Assembly: GCA_023436525.1 (NCBI GenBank) | Contig: JAEZIW010000033.1 | Coordinates: 1-23,151 of the forward strand | DNA from: Bacillota bacterium | GTDB lineage: Bacteria > Bacillota > Clostridia > Christensenellales > SZUA-584 | Length of the DNA: 23,151 bases | Reading direction: 5' to 3' | In this document: one piece after another, positions 6,519-14,123 of the stretch | Layout: the number at the start of each line of letters is the position of its first letter | Position numbering within the stretch: the stretch's first letter is position 1 | Notes under the pieces: generated by a model | The model's input: the letters and a program-made list of their open reading frames with translations, nothing else | Told to the model about the DNA's origin: nothing | Database searches by the model: none | Program-made: the position numbers and the translations under genes

Positions 6519-6561
6519 AATGCCTGTCAGTTGAAAAAAGAGTTTGGTTTAGAGGGCAAAC

Positions 6562-6593
6562 GGTTTGCAATATTCCAAAAATATCGGCAAACC
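6562..6593 (+). other. Hairpin between attenuator and permease start
   Basis: GGTTTGC (6562-6568) pairs with GCAAACC (6587-6593, via G87), and an inner ATATT/AATAT stem (6570-6574 with 6580-6584) closes a 5-base loop. No T-run follows, so it is not a terminator. GCAAAC at 6556-6561 could compete for the same strand. Confidence 0.4.
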
Positions 6594-6627
6594 TTAATAA
6601 CGCACCATAATATCAAGGAGGATGTAT

Positions 6628-8019
6628 ATGAATAAAGACCAGCAGGCATTTGGTTATTTACCAGATGAGAGACCGCCAATATGGAAGCTGTTACTGTACG
6701 CATTGCAGCAGATTGTCGTTATGTTCCCCGCTACAATTCTTGTGGCGCTCATAACCGGGTTCCATCTTGACATCACGATCTTTGCAAGCGGTTTTGCGAC
6801 GTTGTGCTTCATTCTCATCACAGGCAAAAAAATCCCTCTCTACTTCGGCTCCAGCTTTTCTTATCTCTCCGCTATCATAGGTTTAACAGGCGGCGTCGAA
6901 TTCGGCCAGATTCTGCCCGACAGCACGATTTCGGCTGTGCAGTTCGGTATCATGGCTTCAGGTATCGTGTCGATCGTCGTCGGCATTATTGTGAAGCAGT
7001 TTGGCAGAAAACAGATTGAAAAAGTGCTGCCGCCCACAATCACAGGCCCAATTGCGATGGTTATCGGCTTAACGCTGGCGGCCAATGCGCTCGGTGATGC
7101 GGCGCCTGTTCAAGGAGCAGAAGGTATTGCCGGCTCCGACTGGGTATGGCTCGTTTCATTGGTTACATTGCTTGCCACAATACTCTTCGCTGTTTATTTG
7201 AAAGGCGTATGGGGGCAGCTGCCGCTGCTGTTCGGGCCGATTGTCGGCTGTATTACAGCGGCCATCGTGATGGCTGTTACCGGAGAATCGCTGTTCAGAA
7301 CGCTGCCTGAAGCGGCAGGTGCCGGCGCGGCGTTGATTCCGGGCGTGTTATCGGTGCCTCACTTCACATTGCCGTCGATTTCGTGGCCCGCGGTTGCGGC
7401 CATTATGCCGATTGCGATTGCGACGATTCCCGAATCGACCGCGCATGTATTCCAGCTTGATATTTACGTGAACGATGTTGCCCGCAAAAAGGGCAAGGCC
7501 GATTATGACATCGGCAACAGACTCGGCCAGAACCTCATCGGCGACGGCGTAGGCGACATTGTGGCCGGCGCATTCGGCGGCCCGGCGGGCACAAACTACG
7601 GCGAAAACATCAGCACGATGGCCATCACGAAGGTGTTCTCGGTGCCGGTGCTGATTGCGGCGGCGATTATCGCGATGGTGCTTTCGTTTGTCACCCCGCT
7701 CGTCAACGTGATTTACGGTATACCGCAGGCGGTTATCGGCGGCATTGAAATATTCCTGTTTGGCGCGATTGCCGCTCAGGGTATTGCGATTATGATTGAC
7801 CGCAAGGTGGATATGTTCAGCGCGAAGAACATTGCTGTGATCGCCGTGATTATGATTATCGGCGTTGGCGGACAGTTCAAGTTCGGCGGCATGATTCCGT
7901 TCCTTGGTATGCAGGTGCCCTGCATTGCGGGTGCGGCGATTGTGGGTATTCTTTTGAACATGCTGCTCAGCATTGGCGGCAAGAAGAAGGAAGCAGCGGA
8001 AGCTGAAAAGGCTGAGTAA
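6628..8019 (+). CDS. pyrP: Uracil permease, NCS2 family
   Basis: A 463-residue membrane transporter with about 14 hydrophobic segments, importing uracil (or a related base) by proton symport. Family signs are the N-terminal QQIVVMFPATILVALITG, the serine-rich FGSSFSYLSAI, the conserved acidic TIPEST in the substrate region, and GGPAGTNYGENISTMAITKV, which matches the NCS2 motif containing YGEN. The C-terminus is a charged Lys/Glu tail. The ATG at 6628 is chosen over the one at 6622 because AAGGAGG (6615-6621) is 6 bases away from it. The PyrR attenuator upstream makes uracil the likely substrate rather than xanthine. A strong terminator follows. The protein stands alone, without other pyr genes nearby. 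Confidence 0.9.
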   Translation: MNKDQQAFGYLPDERPPIWKLLLYALQQIVVMFPATILVALITGFHLDITIFASGFATLCFILITGKKIPLYFGSSFSYLSAIIGLTGGVEFGQILPDSTISAVQFGIMASGIVSIVVGIIVKQFGRKQIEKVLPPTITGPIAMVIGLTLAANALGDAAPVQGAEGIAGSDWVWLVSLVTLLATILFAVYLKGVWGQLPLLFGPIVGCITAAIVMAVTGESLFRTLPEAAGAGAALIPGVLSVPHFTLPSISWPAVAAIMPIAIATIPESTAHVFQLDIYVNDVARKKGKADYDIGNRLGQNLIGDGVGDIVAGAFGGPAGTNYGENISTMAITKVFSVPVLIAAAIIAMVLSFVTPLVNVIYGIPQAVIGGIEIFLFGAIAAQGIAIMIDRKVDMFSAKNIAVIAVIMIIGVGGQFKFGGMIPFLGMQVPCIAGAAIVGILLNMLLSIGGKKKEAAEAEKAE

Positions 8020-8045
8020 CGCAGAGACTTCATAGTATGAAACAG

Positions 8046-8073
8046 CAAGGCCGGAGAAATCCGGCCTTGTTTT
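8046..8073 (+). terminator. Intrinsic terminator of the uracil permease
   Basis: CAAGGCCGG and CCGGCCTTG form a 9-bp stem around a 6-base loop, followed by four Ts. It marks the left edge of the AT-rich cassette that follows. Confidence 0.9.
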
Positions 8074-8102
8074 CGTATATTCAACTAGTTAAAGTTAATA
8101 GA

Positions 8103-8696
8103 TTATCCAACACTACGTAATTCATAAAAAACTAGTTTTCGTTGTCCGACAGGTTCCTTATTTATATTAGATTCATAAGCGAAACTCCATTCCAGAAATA
8201 CTGATTTGGAGTCAAGTAGAATATCTTGGTATTTACGTTTAATAATTTGAGAGAACTTTATGATTTCGTCAATCTCAAAATTATTCAGAAACTCGCTATC
8301 TCCTGTAAAACTCATATTGTGCATACTGTCGAAGTGTATAGAAACATCAACTTTATTAAAAGTAACTAAGTTCCATAGGTCATCTTTTGCAGCTTCAATA
8401 ACAATTCTATGGTTCGCAACTTCCAAGACCCCGCTTTTTTCTGCTATGAAATATGGATAATATATTATCAGACTGTCTTCTCCTAATATGTTTTGTAACC
8501 CCTCTGCAAATTTCTCTGCCTCATCGGCGGTGACACCAACTTTTCTTGGCAAATTAAGATCATTGCCTTCCCAAATGGCTGAGCGGATTGTCCAAAGAAT
8601 ATTTCTATCTAGTTTTGTTCCTTTTTCGTATTTCTTCCATGGAACAGTTGGAAGCCCGGAACTTTGTAGTTCGTAGAAGCCTTGTAGTTTGTTCAT
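8103..8696 (-). CDS. Minimal PEP-synthase/PPDK-like ATP-grasp domain protein
   Basis: A 197-residue protein that I read as a stripped-down version of the N-terminal nucleotide-binding domain of PEP synthase, PPDK and rifampin phosphotransferase, which is usually over 300 residues. The landmarks occur in the right order. K3, ten residues, then GLPTVP (14-19) mirrors GGK-x10-GLPVPP. TIRSA (36-40) with R38 mirrors VAVRSSA. IIYYPYFIAEKSGVLEV (77-93) mirrors VQxMVxAxxSGVxFT. VIEAAKDDLWNLV (99-111) mirrors IEAxxGLGExLV. LEW (168-170) and YELR (191-194) mirror IEW and LQxR. Glu replaces the usual terminal Gln. The phosphohistidine and PEP domains are absent. It starts 11 bases after the dGTPase-like gene, with AAAGGA 7-8 bases before the ATG. 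The function is unknown. Confidence 0.6.
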   Translation of the reverse strand: MNKLQGFYELQSSGLPTVPWKKYEKGTKLDRNILWTIRSAIWEGNDLNLPRKVGVTADEAEKFAEGLQNILGEDSLIIYYPYFIAEKSGVLEVANHRIVIEAAKDDLWNLVTFNKVDVSIHFDSMHNMSFTGDSEFLNNFEIDEIIKFSQIIKRKYQDILLDSKSVFLEWSFAYESNINKEPVGQRKLVFYELRSVG

Positions 8697-8707
8697 TATT
8701 TTATCCT

Positions 8708-9949
8708 TTAAATTTTAATTCCTGGATTAAACAGTCTATCGTTTTCTTCTATAGCATAACGATCAGTCATACTTGAAATATAATCGCATATCACTCTTAA
8801 TTCGTTGTCTTCGGCACCTGAGTGTCTCCCGTCTCTTTTAATATTATTATACCTGTATAACCACTTGGGTGGAAGTAGTTTTGGATTATTAGCGTAAGCA
8901 TTAAAGAGATTGGAAGCTAATGTTACAGCTTTACTATCCATTGTAGCTATAGTTTGAGTCTCATATATATTTTTATATATAAATTTCTTAAACGTTTTAA
9001 AAAAATCTTCGTTACTTTTCGAAAAAGCTATAATTTTCTTCTTTTTTTCGGATGATCTTCTCACATCCTCCAAACTAATTATTTTTTCTTTTAAAATATT
9101 CTCATAGCTATCTTGTGTAAGTCTTTGAATTAATATATGTATTAGATTTCTGATAAAATAGGTTTCTTTATATTGATCAGTATTGATTACTATCCCTGTA
9201 CTTTCACTAACTAGATCAATCAGATTGCGAAAATTCTTTTGGATATCCGGATTGTTCTTTATTGAACGTTCGACTATACCGGATTTTATTCCATCCTCCA
9301 AGTCGTGACATATATAAGCGATTGTATCGACCATAGATACAATTTGTCCTTCTAATGTAGAGCACGGTAAATTGGGGTTTAACTCCTCATATATACCACT
9401 ACGATCATTGTTATGTTTTAAAATACCCTCTCTTACCTCATAGGTAAGATTTAAACCGATGATATTTTCTTCTCGCTGCTCGATTTGATCTACAACCCTA
9501 ACACTTTGCTCATTATGAAAAAATCTACCCATCTCTCTTCTGCTGAGTTCTTCATCAAAATATCTTTCCACTGCGTGTCCAAAAGGAGTATGCCCTAAAT
9601 CATGTCCCAAAGATATAGCCTCTGCTAAATCTTCGTTCAAAGCTAATGACTTACATATGCCTCTAGCAAACTGTGAAACTTCTAAAGTATGGGTTAATCT
9701 AGTTCTAAAATGGTCGCCTTCATGATTGACAAACACCTGAGTTTTATACATAAGCCGTCGGAACGCTTTAGTGTGAATTATTCGATCTCTATCACGTTGG
9801 AAAGAGCCTCTATTATCGGGTTCATTACTAGGTTCTACATTTTTACGACTGTTTTCTCTGGTCTTTAACGTAGCAAAAGGAGCCAAAATCTCAGCATAAC
9901 TATTCTCAATATCTTCCTTCATGCGAGGTAGCTTTATCTCTTTATTCAT
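8708..9949 (-). CDS. dGTPase-like HD-domain triphosphohydrolase
   Basis: A 413-residue member of the dNTP triphosphohydrolase family, which splits dGTP (or another dNTP) into deoxynucleoside and triphosphate. The N-terminal RGSFQRDRDRIIHTKAFRRL (48-66) and YKTQVF (68-73) are hallmark segments. The metal site is complete: H87 in RTRLTHTLE, H116-D117 in GHDLGHTPFGH, and D208 in SMVDTIAYICHDLED. HNEQS at 145-149 is also conserved. The gene is strongly AT-rich, unlike its GC-rich neighbours, suggesting acquisition. It is first in a two-gene operon with the ATP-grasp-like protein. Some dGTPases protect bacteria by depleting dNTPs during phage infection; a defence role here is inference. Housekeeping dNTP control is the alternative. 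Confidence 0.88.
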   Translation of the reverse strand: MNKEIKLPRMKEDIENSYAEILAPFATLKTRENSRKNVEPSNEPDNRGSFQRDRDRIIHTKAFRRLMYKTQVFVNHEGDHFRTRLTHTLEVSQFARGICKSLALNEDLAEAISLGHDLGHTPFGHAVERYFDEELSRREMGRFFHNEQSVRVVDQIEQREENIIGLNLTYEVREGILKHNNDRSGIYEELNPNLPCSTLEGQIVSMVDTIAYICHDLEDGIKSGIVERSIKNNPDIQKNFRNLIDLVSESTGIVINTDQYKETYFIRNLIHILIQRLTQDSYENILKEKIISLEDVRRSSEKKKKIIAFSKSNEDFFKTFKKFIYKNIYETQTIATMDSKAVTLASNLFNAYANNPKLLPPKWLYRYNNIKRDGRHSGAEDNELRVICDYISSMTDRYAIEENDRLFNPGIKI

Positions 9950-9978
9950 TATTACAAAACCCCTTTCTTAACAATGTT

Positions 9979-10007
9979 ATAATATAATGATTAATCACAA
10001 TAGGCAA
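9979..10007 (-). promoter_or_regulatory. Promoter of the dGTPase-like cassette
   Basis: On the minus strand TTGCCT (10002-10007) and TATTAT (9979-9984) are 17 bases apart. The expected start is near 9972, giving a leader of about 22 bases with AAAGGGG 10 bases before the ATG. Confidence 0.55.
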
Positions 10008-10053
10008 TTTAACAAAAAGTAGCAATAGATATATTTAAATTGGGAAATCTCAC

Positions 10054-10332
10054 TTACAGCCCTCTCAGCTTTTCCGCCCGCTCCTGCACATCCGCCTCAT
10101 GCTCCTCTTCACTCACGCTCGGGTCGCGCGTGTCGAAGTAAATGCGGCAGGGAAGTGCCCCGCACTTGCCGCAGTGCTTATACCCCTTGCTCTCGCAGCA
10201 CCCGTATACCGGGCACACCTCGTCGCCCACATACGGCGCCCAATACACCTTGCCTTTAATCTCAGCGCAGCCGTCGCAATCCGTTTTGTATTGCGGGCAG
10301 TCGCCGCAGTCACATCCGCAAGCATTCAGCAT
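10054..10332 (-). CDS. Cysteine-rich DUF3795-like protein
   Basis: A 92-residue protein with twelve Cys in its first 65 residues: CGCDCGDCPQY, DCDGC, VCPVYGCC and HCGKCGALPCRIYFDTRDPS. This order (a CGxxCxxC start, a DCxGC pair, a GYxHCGxCxxxPC motif and a DPS ending) matches small proteins annotated as DUF3795 in Clostridia and archaea. Metal binding, zinc or iron-sulfur, is likely from the Cys pattern; the role is unknown. GGAG is 7 bases before the ATG. It is the last gene of the minus-strand operon, 15 bases after the coiled-coil gene. I see no terminator between it and the cassette downstream. Confidence 0.8.
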   Translation of the reverse strand: MLNACGCDCGDCPQYKTDCDGCAEIKGKVYWAPYVGDEVCPVYGCCESKGYKHCGKCGALPCRIYFDTRDPSVSEEEHEADVQERAEKLRGL

Positions 10333-10347
10333 TTTCCTTCTCCCATC

Positions 10348-11277
10348 TCAACCGGTGGTAATCAGTTTCTCAAGGCTGTCCTTTATCCCATTGAGCTTTC
10401 TTTCCTGTTCGCTCTGCATACTTTTAAGCTTATCAAGCGCCGTTGCCACTTTGTTCATCGCCTCTGTCACACTGTCCTGCGCATCATTGATTCTTGAATG
10501 CACCATGAAATCGGTGAATAGGTTGTCAAAGAAAATATCAACCAAACTGAGTGAGTCGCTTATATCAATGCTCAAGCGTACATCGCCCATTTCTTCTTGA
10601 AAACGCTCCAGCCGTCTTTGAGCCAAAACCATGGAATCGGCCGCTTCATCAATGCGTTCATGCTTCAAGATACCTGAAATCATTCCGCCGCCAATCACAT
10701 CCCATGTGCTGTAATCCTCCGCAGAATCAAGCTCGTTAAGTGCGGCTCTCAGCGCCTCTTGGGCGTCTTCACCGGCCTTTATGGCTTCGCCGATCTCCTT
10801 AATGCTGATCTGTGCCGCGTTGATGTTTTTTTCATGCTCCAAAATTAGCTCGCCCTCATAGCTGTTTTGCTCAATAAGGGTCAGCCGTTTCATCGCAAAC
10901 AGTGCATCATATTTTTGCTGACAGCCCAAATACGCATCGTGCTCGGCAGTGAGCGTATCGATTCTGTCGCTGACCTCTTTAACATCCTTAAGGGCTTGAT
11001 CGTATTTAAGCTTGGCAGCCAGCGCTTCGGCTTTTTCTTTTTCAATGTGCTTTTCGAGCGTCCCCAGCACCGAAAAAATCACAGAGGAAAAGCTGTTTTT
11101 CTCAAGCTTTAATAAATCCGCATTCTCCTTTTCCAGCGTCGCTTTTAAACCGTCGCATCTGCGCATCAGGATGCTTTTAAAGCCTTTTGCGGCAGCAATC
11201 ATTGATGCCAGCTTCTTCTGCCGCGCAATGTTTTGCTGTAAGATAATAAGCTGATTGTTCAGTTCCTGAATGTCCAT
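10348..11277 (-). CDS. Proline-free coiled-coil protein of unknown function
   Basis: A 309-residue protein with no proline at all and heptad-like Leu/Ile/Ala spacing over most of its length, so it should be almost entirely helical. No signal peptide or membrane segment is present. The only glycine-rich break is YSTWDVIGGGMISGILKHERIDEA (189-212). This looks like the conserved core of a hypothetical-protein family and may form a turn between two long helical arms. AAGGAG is 12 bases before the ATG, rather far. It lies between a methyltransferase (27-base gap) and a Cys-rich protein (15-base gap), in one apparent operon. No function can be assigned. Confidence 0.75.
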   Translation of the reverse strand: MDIQELNNQLIILQQNIARQKKLASMIAAAKGFKSILMRRCDGLKATLEKENADLLKLEKNSFSSVIFSVLGTLEKHIEKEKAEALAAKLKYDQALKDVKEVSDRIDTLTAEHDAYLGCQQKYDALFAMKRLTLIEQNSYEGELILEHEKNINAAQISIKEIGEAIKAGEDAQEALRAALNELDSAEDYSTWDVIGGGMISGILKHERIDEAADSMVLAQRRLERFQEEMGDVRLSIDISDSLSLVDIFFDNLFTDFMVHSRINDAQDSVTEAMNKVATALDKLKSMQSEQERKLNGIKDSLEKLITTG

Positions 11278-11304
11278 AGGTTTTCGTTTCTCCTTTGTGT
11301 GTTG

Positions 11305-12099
11305 TCATCCGATCTCAGCCACAACAATGGAATCAATACGCTGTGCGTCCGCCTGCACCGCCAGCGAGTACTCCGCCACGCCAAGCTTCGGCATAATCTT
11401 CTGAAACAGCGGGTAATTCTCACGGATATCAAGAGACGGGAGCAGTGAGCGCACGTCGTCCTCGGTATCTGCGTACCAAATCATCCTCGTGTTCGGCAGG
11501 TTCTTCAGCACAATCAGGTTGCTGATGTCAATGCCCTTTTTGCTGTAATAATCAAAAACCACAGCGGCTTTGCCAAACCGCGCCATTTGCGAGAATACGG
11601 TCTTCACTTCATCTCTTTTAAGGTAGTTAAATACACTTAATATCAAAAAAATGAGGCGGCCTTTCACCTCAATACTGTCAAACGTGGATGCATCGAGAAT
11701 AGACCCCGCAATGGCCCGGCAGCGTGGGTGCGGCGCAATGAGCTGTTCGCGCAGCGCAATAACATTTGGAAGATCGATATCGTACCAATACAGATTGTTG
11801 TGGCTGCAGCGGAAAAACGCTGTGTCCAGCCCGCAGCCAAGGCAGACAACGGTGGCCTCGGCTTCGTTTTCCACCAAACGCTTCAACTCGTAGTCGGTAT
11901 CCCACGCGCGCGCAATCCATGCAAGTCGGCTCAGTTGATGATGGTGTTTATGAATACCCGAGAAGTCAAAATCGTTTTCTTCCACAATTTTGACACACAT
12001 ATCATCTTTAATGAGGCCGTCTGGCTTGATGCTCTCCGAATAACGGCCCCAGAACGGCAGCAGCATTGTTTTCTCTAAATCGTTTAAGCATTCGTTCAT
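11305..12099 (-). CDS. Class I SAM-dependent methyltransferase, LCM-like
   Basis: A 264-residue protein resembling the leucine carboxyl methyltransferase superfamily (also seen in polyketide O-methyltransferases). The SAM-binding motif is VVCLGCGLDTAFFR (84-97), and the acidic strand YWYDIDLPNVIALR follows. A later strand, RLIFLILSVFNYL, fits motif post-I. The start is the ATG at 12099, with GAAGG 8 bases upstream and a promoter at 12132-12161 giving a leader of about 26 bases; an in-frame TTG at 12114 is a weaker choice. The substrate is unknown. It is first in the operon with the coiled-coil and Cys-rich proteins and diverges from the exporter gene. Confidence 0.82.
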   Translation of the reverse strand: MNECLNDLEKTMLLPFWGRYSESIKPDGLIKDDMCVKIVEENDFDFSGIHKHHHQLSRLAWIARAWDTDYELKRLVENEAEATVVCLGCGLDTAFFRCSHNNLYWYDIDLPNVIALREQLIAPHPRCRAIAGSILDASTFDSIEVKGRLIFLILSVFNYLKRDEVKTVFSQMARFGKAAVVFDYYSKKGIDISNLIVLKNLPNTRMIWYADTEDDVRSLLPSLDIRENYPLFQKIMPKLGVAEYSLAVQADAQRIDSIVVAEIG

Positions 12100-12131
12100 G
12101 TTGTGTACCTTCAAGAAAAAATATATGTAAC

Positions 12132-12161
12132 ATTATAGCACATAGTCCCACTTTCATACAA
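12132..12161 (-). promoter_or_regulatory. Extended -10 promoter of the methyltransferase operon
   Basis: On the minus strand TGC-TATAAT is a perfect extended -10 (12132-12140). A weak -35, TTGTAT (12156-12161), is 18 bases upstream of it. Start predicted near 12125. Confidence 0.7.
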
Positions 12162-12285
12162 TCATATTGCGCCATGCGCATCATCTGTGCCGCTTTTTCA
12201 GATAATATGAAAGGGCTGTATTACTTGACAAATTTCGCGCTTGTGCTTAATGTGGTTTTTGACAACAGATAAGGGGAAGACTTCC

Positions 12286-13704
12286 ATGAAGAAAAAAACA
12301 GGGCTGATGCTGTTTTCGGTGGCGCTCGGAACATTCATGTCGGCGCTGGATGCCAGCGTGGTGAACGTGGCGAATCCCGTGATTCAGGCACATTTTAATG
12401 TGCCGCTTGCAACGGAGGAGTGGGTGGTCACCGCGTACCTGATAGTGGTGAGCAGCTTGCTGCTGTTTTTTGGCCGCCTTTCTGATCTTCACGGCCAGAA
12501 ACGGCTCTACATCATCGGCTTTGCGGTGTTCACGCTCGGCTCGGCACTGTGCTCGCTCTCGGCCAGCATCGGGCTGCTGATAGGCTTTCGCGTGGTGCAG
12601 GCACTCGGTGCAGGCATGATGTTTTCCACCAGCTCGGCGATCATCACCAACAACGTGCCGCCGGAAAGGCGCGGCCGCGCCTTCAGCGTGATTGCGATGG
12701 CAGTTGCGATTGCGTTATCCACCGGGCCGGTGCTCGGCGGTGCGCTCACGAGCGTGCTCGGATGGCAGAGCATATTCTACATTAATGTGCCCATTGGCAT
12801 TATCGGGATAGTACTCGCCGCGCGCTTCATTCCGGCGGACAAGCACAAGCCCGCCGTGCCGATGGATATACCCGGCAGTGTGATGATATTTGCGGCGCTG
12901 TTTATGCTGCTGCTCGCGCTCGACCAGCTGAGCGCCAACATTGATACGCTGACGTTTGGGCTGCTGATGGGGGGCGGGTTGCTCGTTGCCATTGCGTTCA
13001 TTCTCTTCGAAAAGCGCGCGAAACACCCGATACTGAACTTAAAGCTGTTTCGTATCCGTGTTTTTTCGGCGAGCCTTACCGCCGCCGTGCTGAACTATAT
13101 GGCACAGTATGTGATGGTGTTTCTGGTGCCGTTTTATTTGCAGACCGTGCGGATGTACAGCCCGGCGATGTCCGGCTTGCTCTATATGCCGATGCCGCTT
13201 GCCGCGCTCGTGATTGCGCCGATTGCCGGTATCGTGGCCGACCGCACCGATACGCGCATATTAAGCTCGTTTGGTATGGGCGTGATGGCTGTGGGGCTGT
13301 TTTTATTGAGCCGTATCGAGGCGGACACAGCAAACAGCTATATCGTTATGGCGATGGCCGTGACGGGCATCGGCTCGGGGCTGTTTCAAACGCCGAACAA
13401 CAGCGCTGTGATGAGCAGCGTGCCGGCAGACAGCCGCGGCATGGCTTCGGGCATGCTCGCGACTGCGCGCAATGTGGGCATGGTGATGGGTGTGGGACTG
13501 TCCGGCGGGCTTTTCGCGTTGTTTGCCGGGCGCGCGCCGGGGCAGGCGGAAGGTATTGTCGGCATGATTGCGCAGAAGGAAGCCTTCGTTTATGCGCTTC
13601 GATACACGTTTTTAATCGCGAGCGGTCTCGCCGTTGCCGCGATGGCGGCCTCGCTGACGAAAGGCAAAGCGAGTTTACCGGATATGCTCAAGAAAGCAGA
13701 GTGA
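12286..13704 (+). CDS. MFS exporter, DHA2 (EmrB/QacA) family, 14 helices
   Basis: A 472-residue membrane protein exporting drugs or toxic compounds in exchange for protons. LDASVVNVANPVI (21-33) is the DHA2 signature in helix 1. GRLSDLHGQKR (63-73) is the MFS loop motif A. STGPVLGG (145-152) is the antiporter motif C. VPPERRGRAFS lies between helices 4 and 5. Hydrophobic segments continue to the end, enough for 14 helices. The start is the ATG at 12286, with AAGGGG about 10 bases upstream. Two TTGACA hexamers occur at 12225-12230 and 12259-12264, the first a possible -35 although no good -10 follows at 17 bases. No regulator gene is adjacent. The substrate is unknown. Confidence 0.9.
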   Translation: MKKKTGLMLFSVALGTFMSALDASVVNVANPVIQAHFNVPLATEEWVVTAYLIVVSSLLLFFGRLSDLHGQKRLYIIGFAVFTLGSALCSLSASIGLLIGFRVVQALGAGMMFSTSSAIITNNVPPERRGRAFSVIAMAVAIALSTGPVLGGALTSVLGWQSIFYINVPIGIIGIVLAARFIPADKHKPAVPMDIPGSVMIFAALFMLLLALDQLSANIDTLTFGLLMGGGLLVAIAFILFEKRAKHPILNLKLFRIRVFSASLTAAVLNYMAQYVMVFLVPFYLQTVRMYSPAMSGLLYMPMPLAALVIAPIAGIVADRTDTRILSSFGMGVMAVGLFLLSRIEADTANSYIVMAMAVTGIGSGLFQTPNNSAVMSSVPADSRGMASGMLATARNVGMVMGVGLSGGLFALFAGRAPGQAEGIVGMIAQKEAFVYALRYTFLIASGLAVAAMAASLTKGKASLPDMLKKAE

Positions 13705-13745
13705 CTTATTGAATAAAGCGCATAGCATAATCCTTATGTCATGCG

Positions 13746-13861
13746 TTCCGTTGCGTCGTGAGGAGCGGAGCGACGTGACGACAAAGTGGAATATATCCCA
13801 TGGAAAAACGCATTAAAACATGATTCCCACTCCGTAGCCGATCGCTTACGCACCAACGGAA
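13746..13861. repeat. Nested-palindrome repeat, relative of the 721-831 element
   Basis: TTCCGTTG and CAACGGAA form the outer inverted repeat. An inner pair of AGTGGAAT-like and ATTCCCACT arms lies between them. The nesting and the ATTCC/GGAAT core match the element at 721-831, but the sequence is diverged. It starts 40 bases after the exporter stop. The region to 14123 contains a second repeat and a possible terminator but no gene. Confidence 0.45.
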
Positions 13862-13898
13862 TCCACGCACCTAAATAAACGAAAAAGTTTCGGTAAGG

Positions 13899-13987
13899 GT
13901 CATTCTGAATCCGCAACGCGGGTGAAGAATCTGTCGCAACAGATCCTGATCCACTACGTCGTTGTCGCTTCGCTTCTTCAGGATAAC
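13899..13987. repeat. Dispersed repeat type B, copy 1
   Basis: Bounded by GTCATTCTGA and TCAGGATAAC, inverted with eight of ten positions matching. Inside, ATCTGT-cgca-ACAGAT is a hairpin (13929-13944). A 22-base stretch (13926-13947) is identical to 18421-18442 in copy 2. No coding capacity. Confidence 0.6.
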
Positions 13988-14017
13988 AGAGCTTAGCAGC
14001 TTTTAAAAAAATGACAC

Positions 14018-14050
14018 AAGCGCTGAAGCGCGTCGGCTGATGCGTTTTTT
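14018..14050 (+). terminator. Possible intrinsic terminator
   Basis: AAGCGC pairs with GCGTTT (one wobble), with an inner AGC/GCT stem, followed by a T-rich run. It could end readthrough from the exporter, whose stop is 310 bases upstream. Confidence 0.4.
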
Positions 14051-14061
14051 TATTTTTTCTC

Positions 14062-14091
14062 GCATAACGAAACGTGCGCCGCCAAATACTA
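14062..14091 (+). promoter_or_regulatory. Sigma-G-like (forespore) promoter of the second coat pair
   Basis: GCATA (14062-14066), an 18-base spacer and AATACTA (14085-14091). The -35 fits GMATR fully and the -10 fits CATNHTA at six of seven positions. The leader to the ATG at 14124 is about 25 bases. Compare 1432-1460. Confidence 0.45.
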
Positions 14092-14123
14092 AGAGCTGTG
14101 AATAATATGAAAGGAGTCCTTCT

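Noticed and set aside
8090..10030. Flanking direct repeat (AATAGAT) around the AT-rich cassette as an attachment site
   Set aside because: Seven AT-rich bases are expected by chance, and no integrase or tRNA is present.
12225..12264. Two TTGACA boxes as an operator pair for the exporter
   Set aside because: They are direct, 34 bases apart, with no inverted symmetry and no adjacent regulator gene; the first may be a -35 but lacks a good -10.
13734..13916. 60-codon minus-strand frame
   Set aside because: Lies entirely inside palindromic repeat DNA; the opening is a by-product of the repeat.
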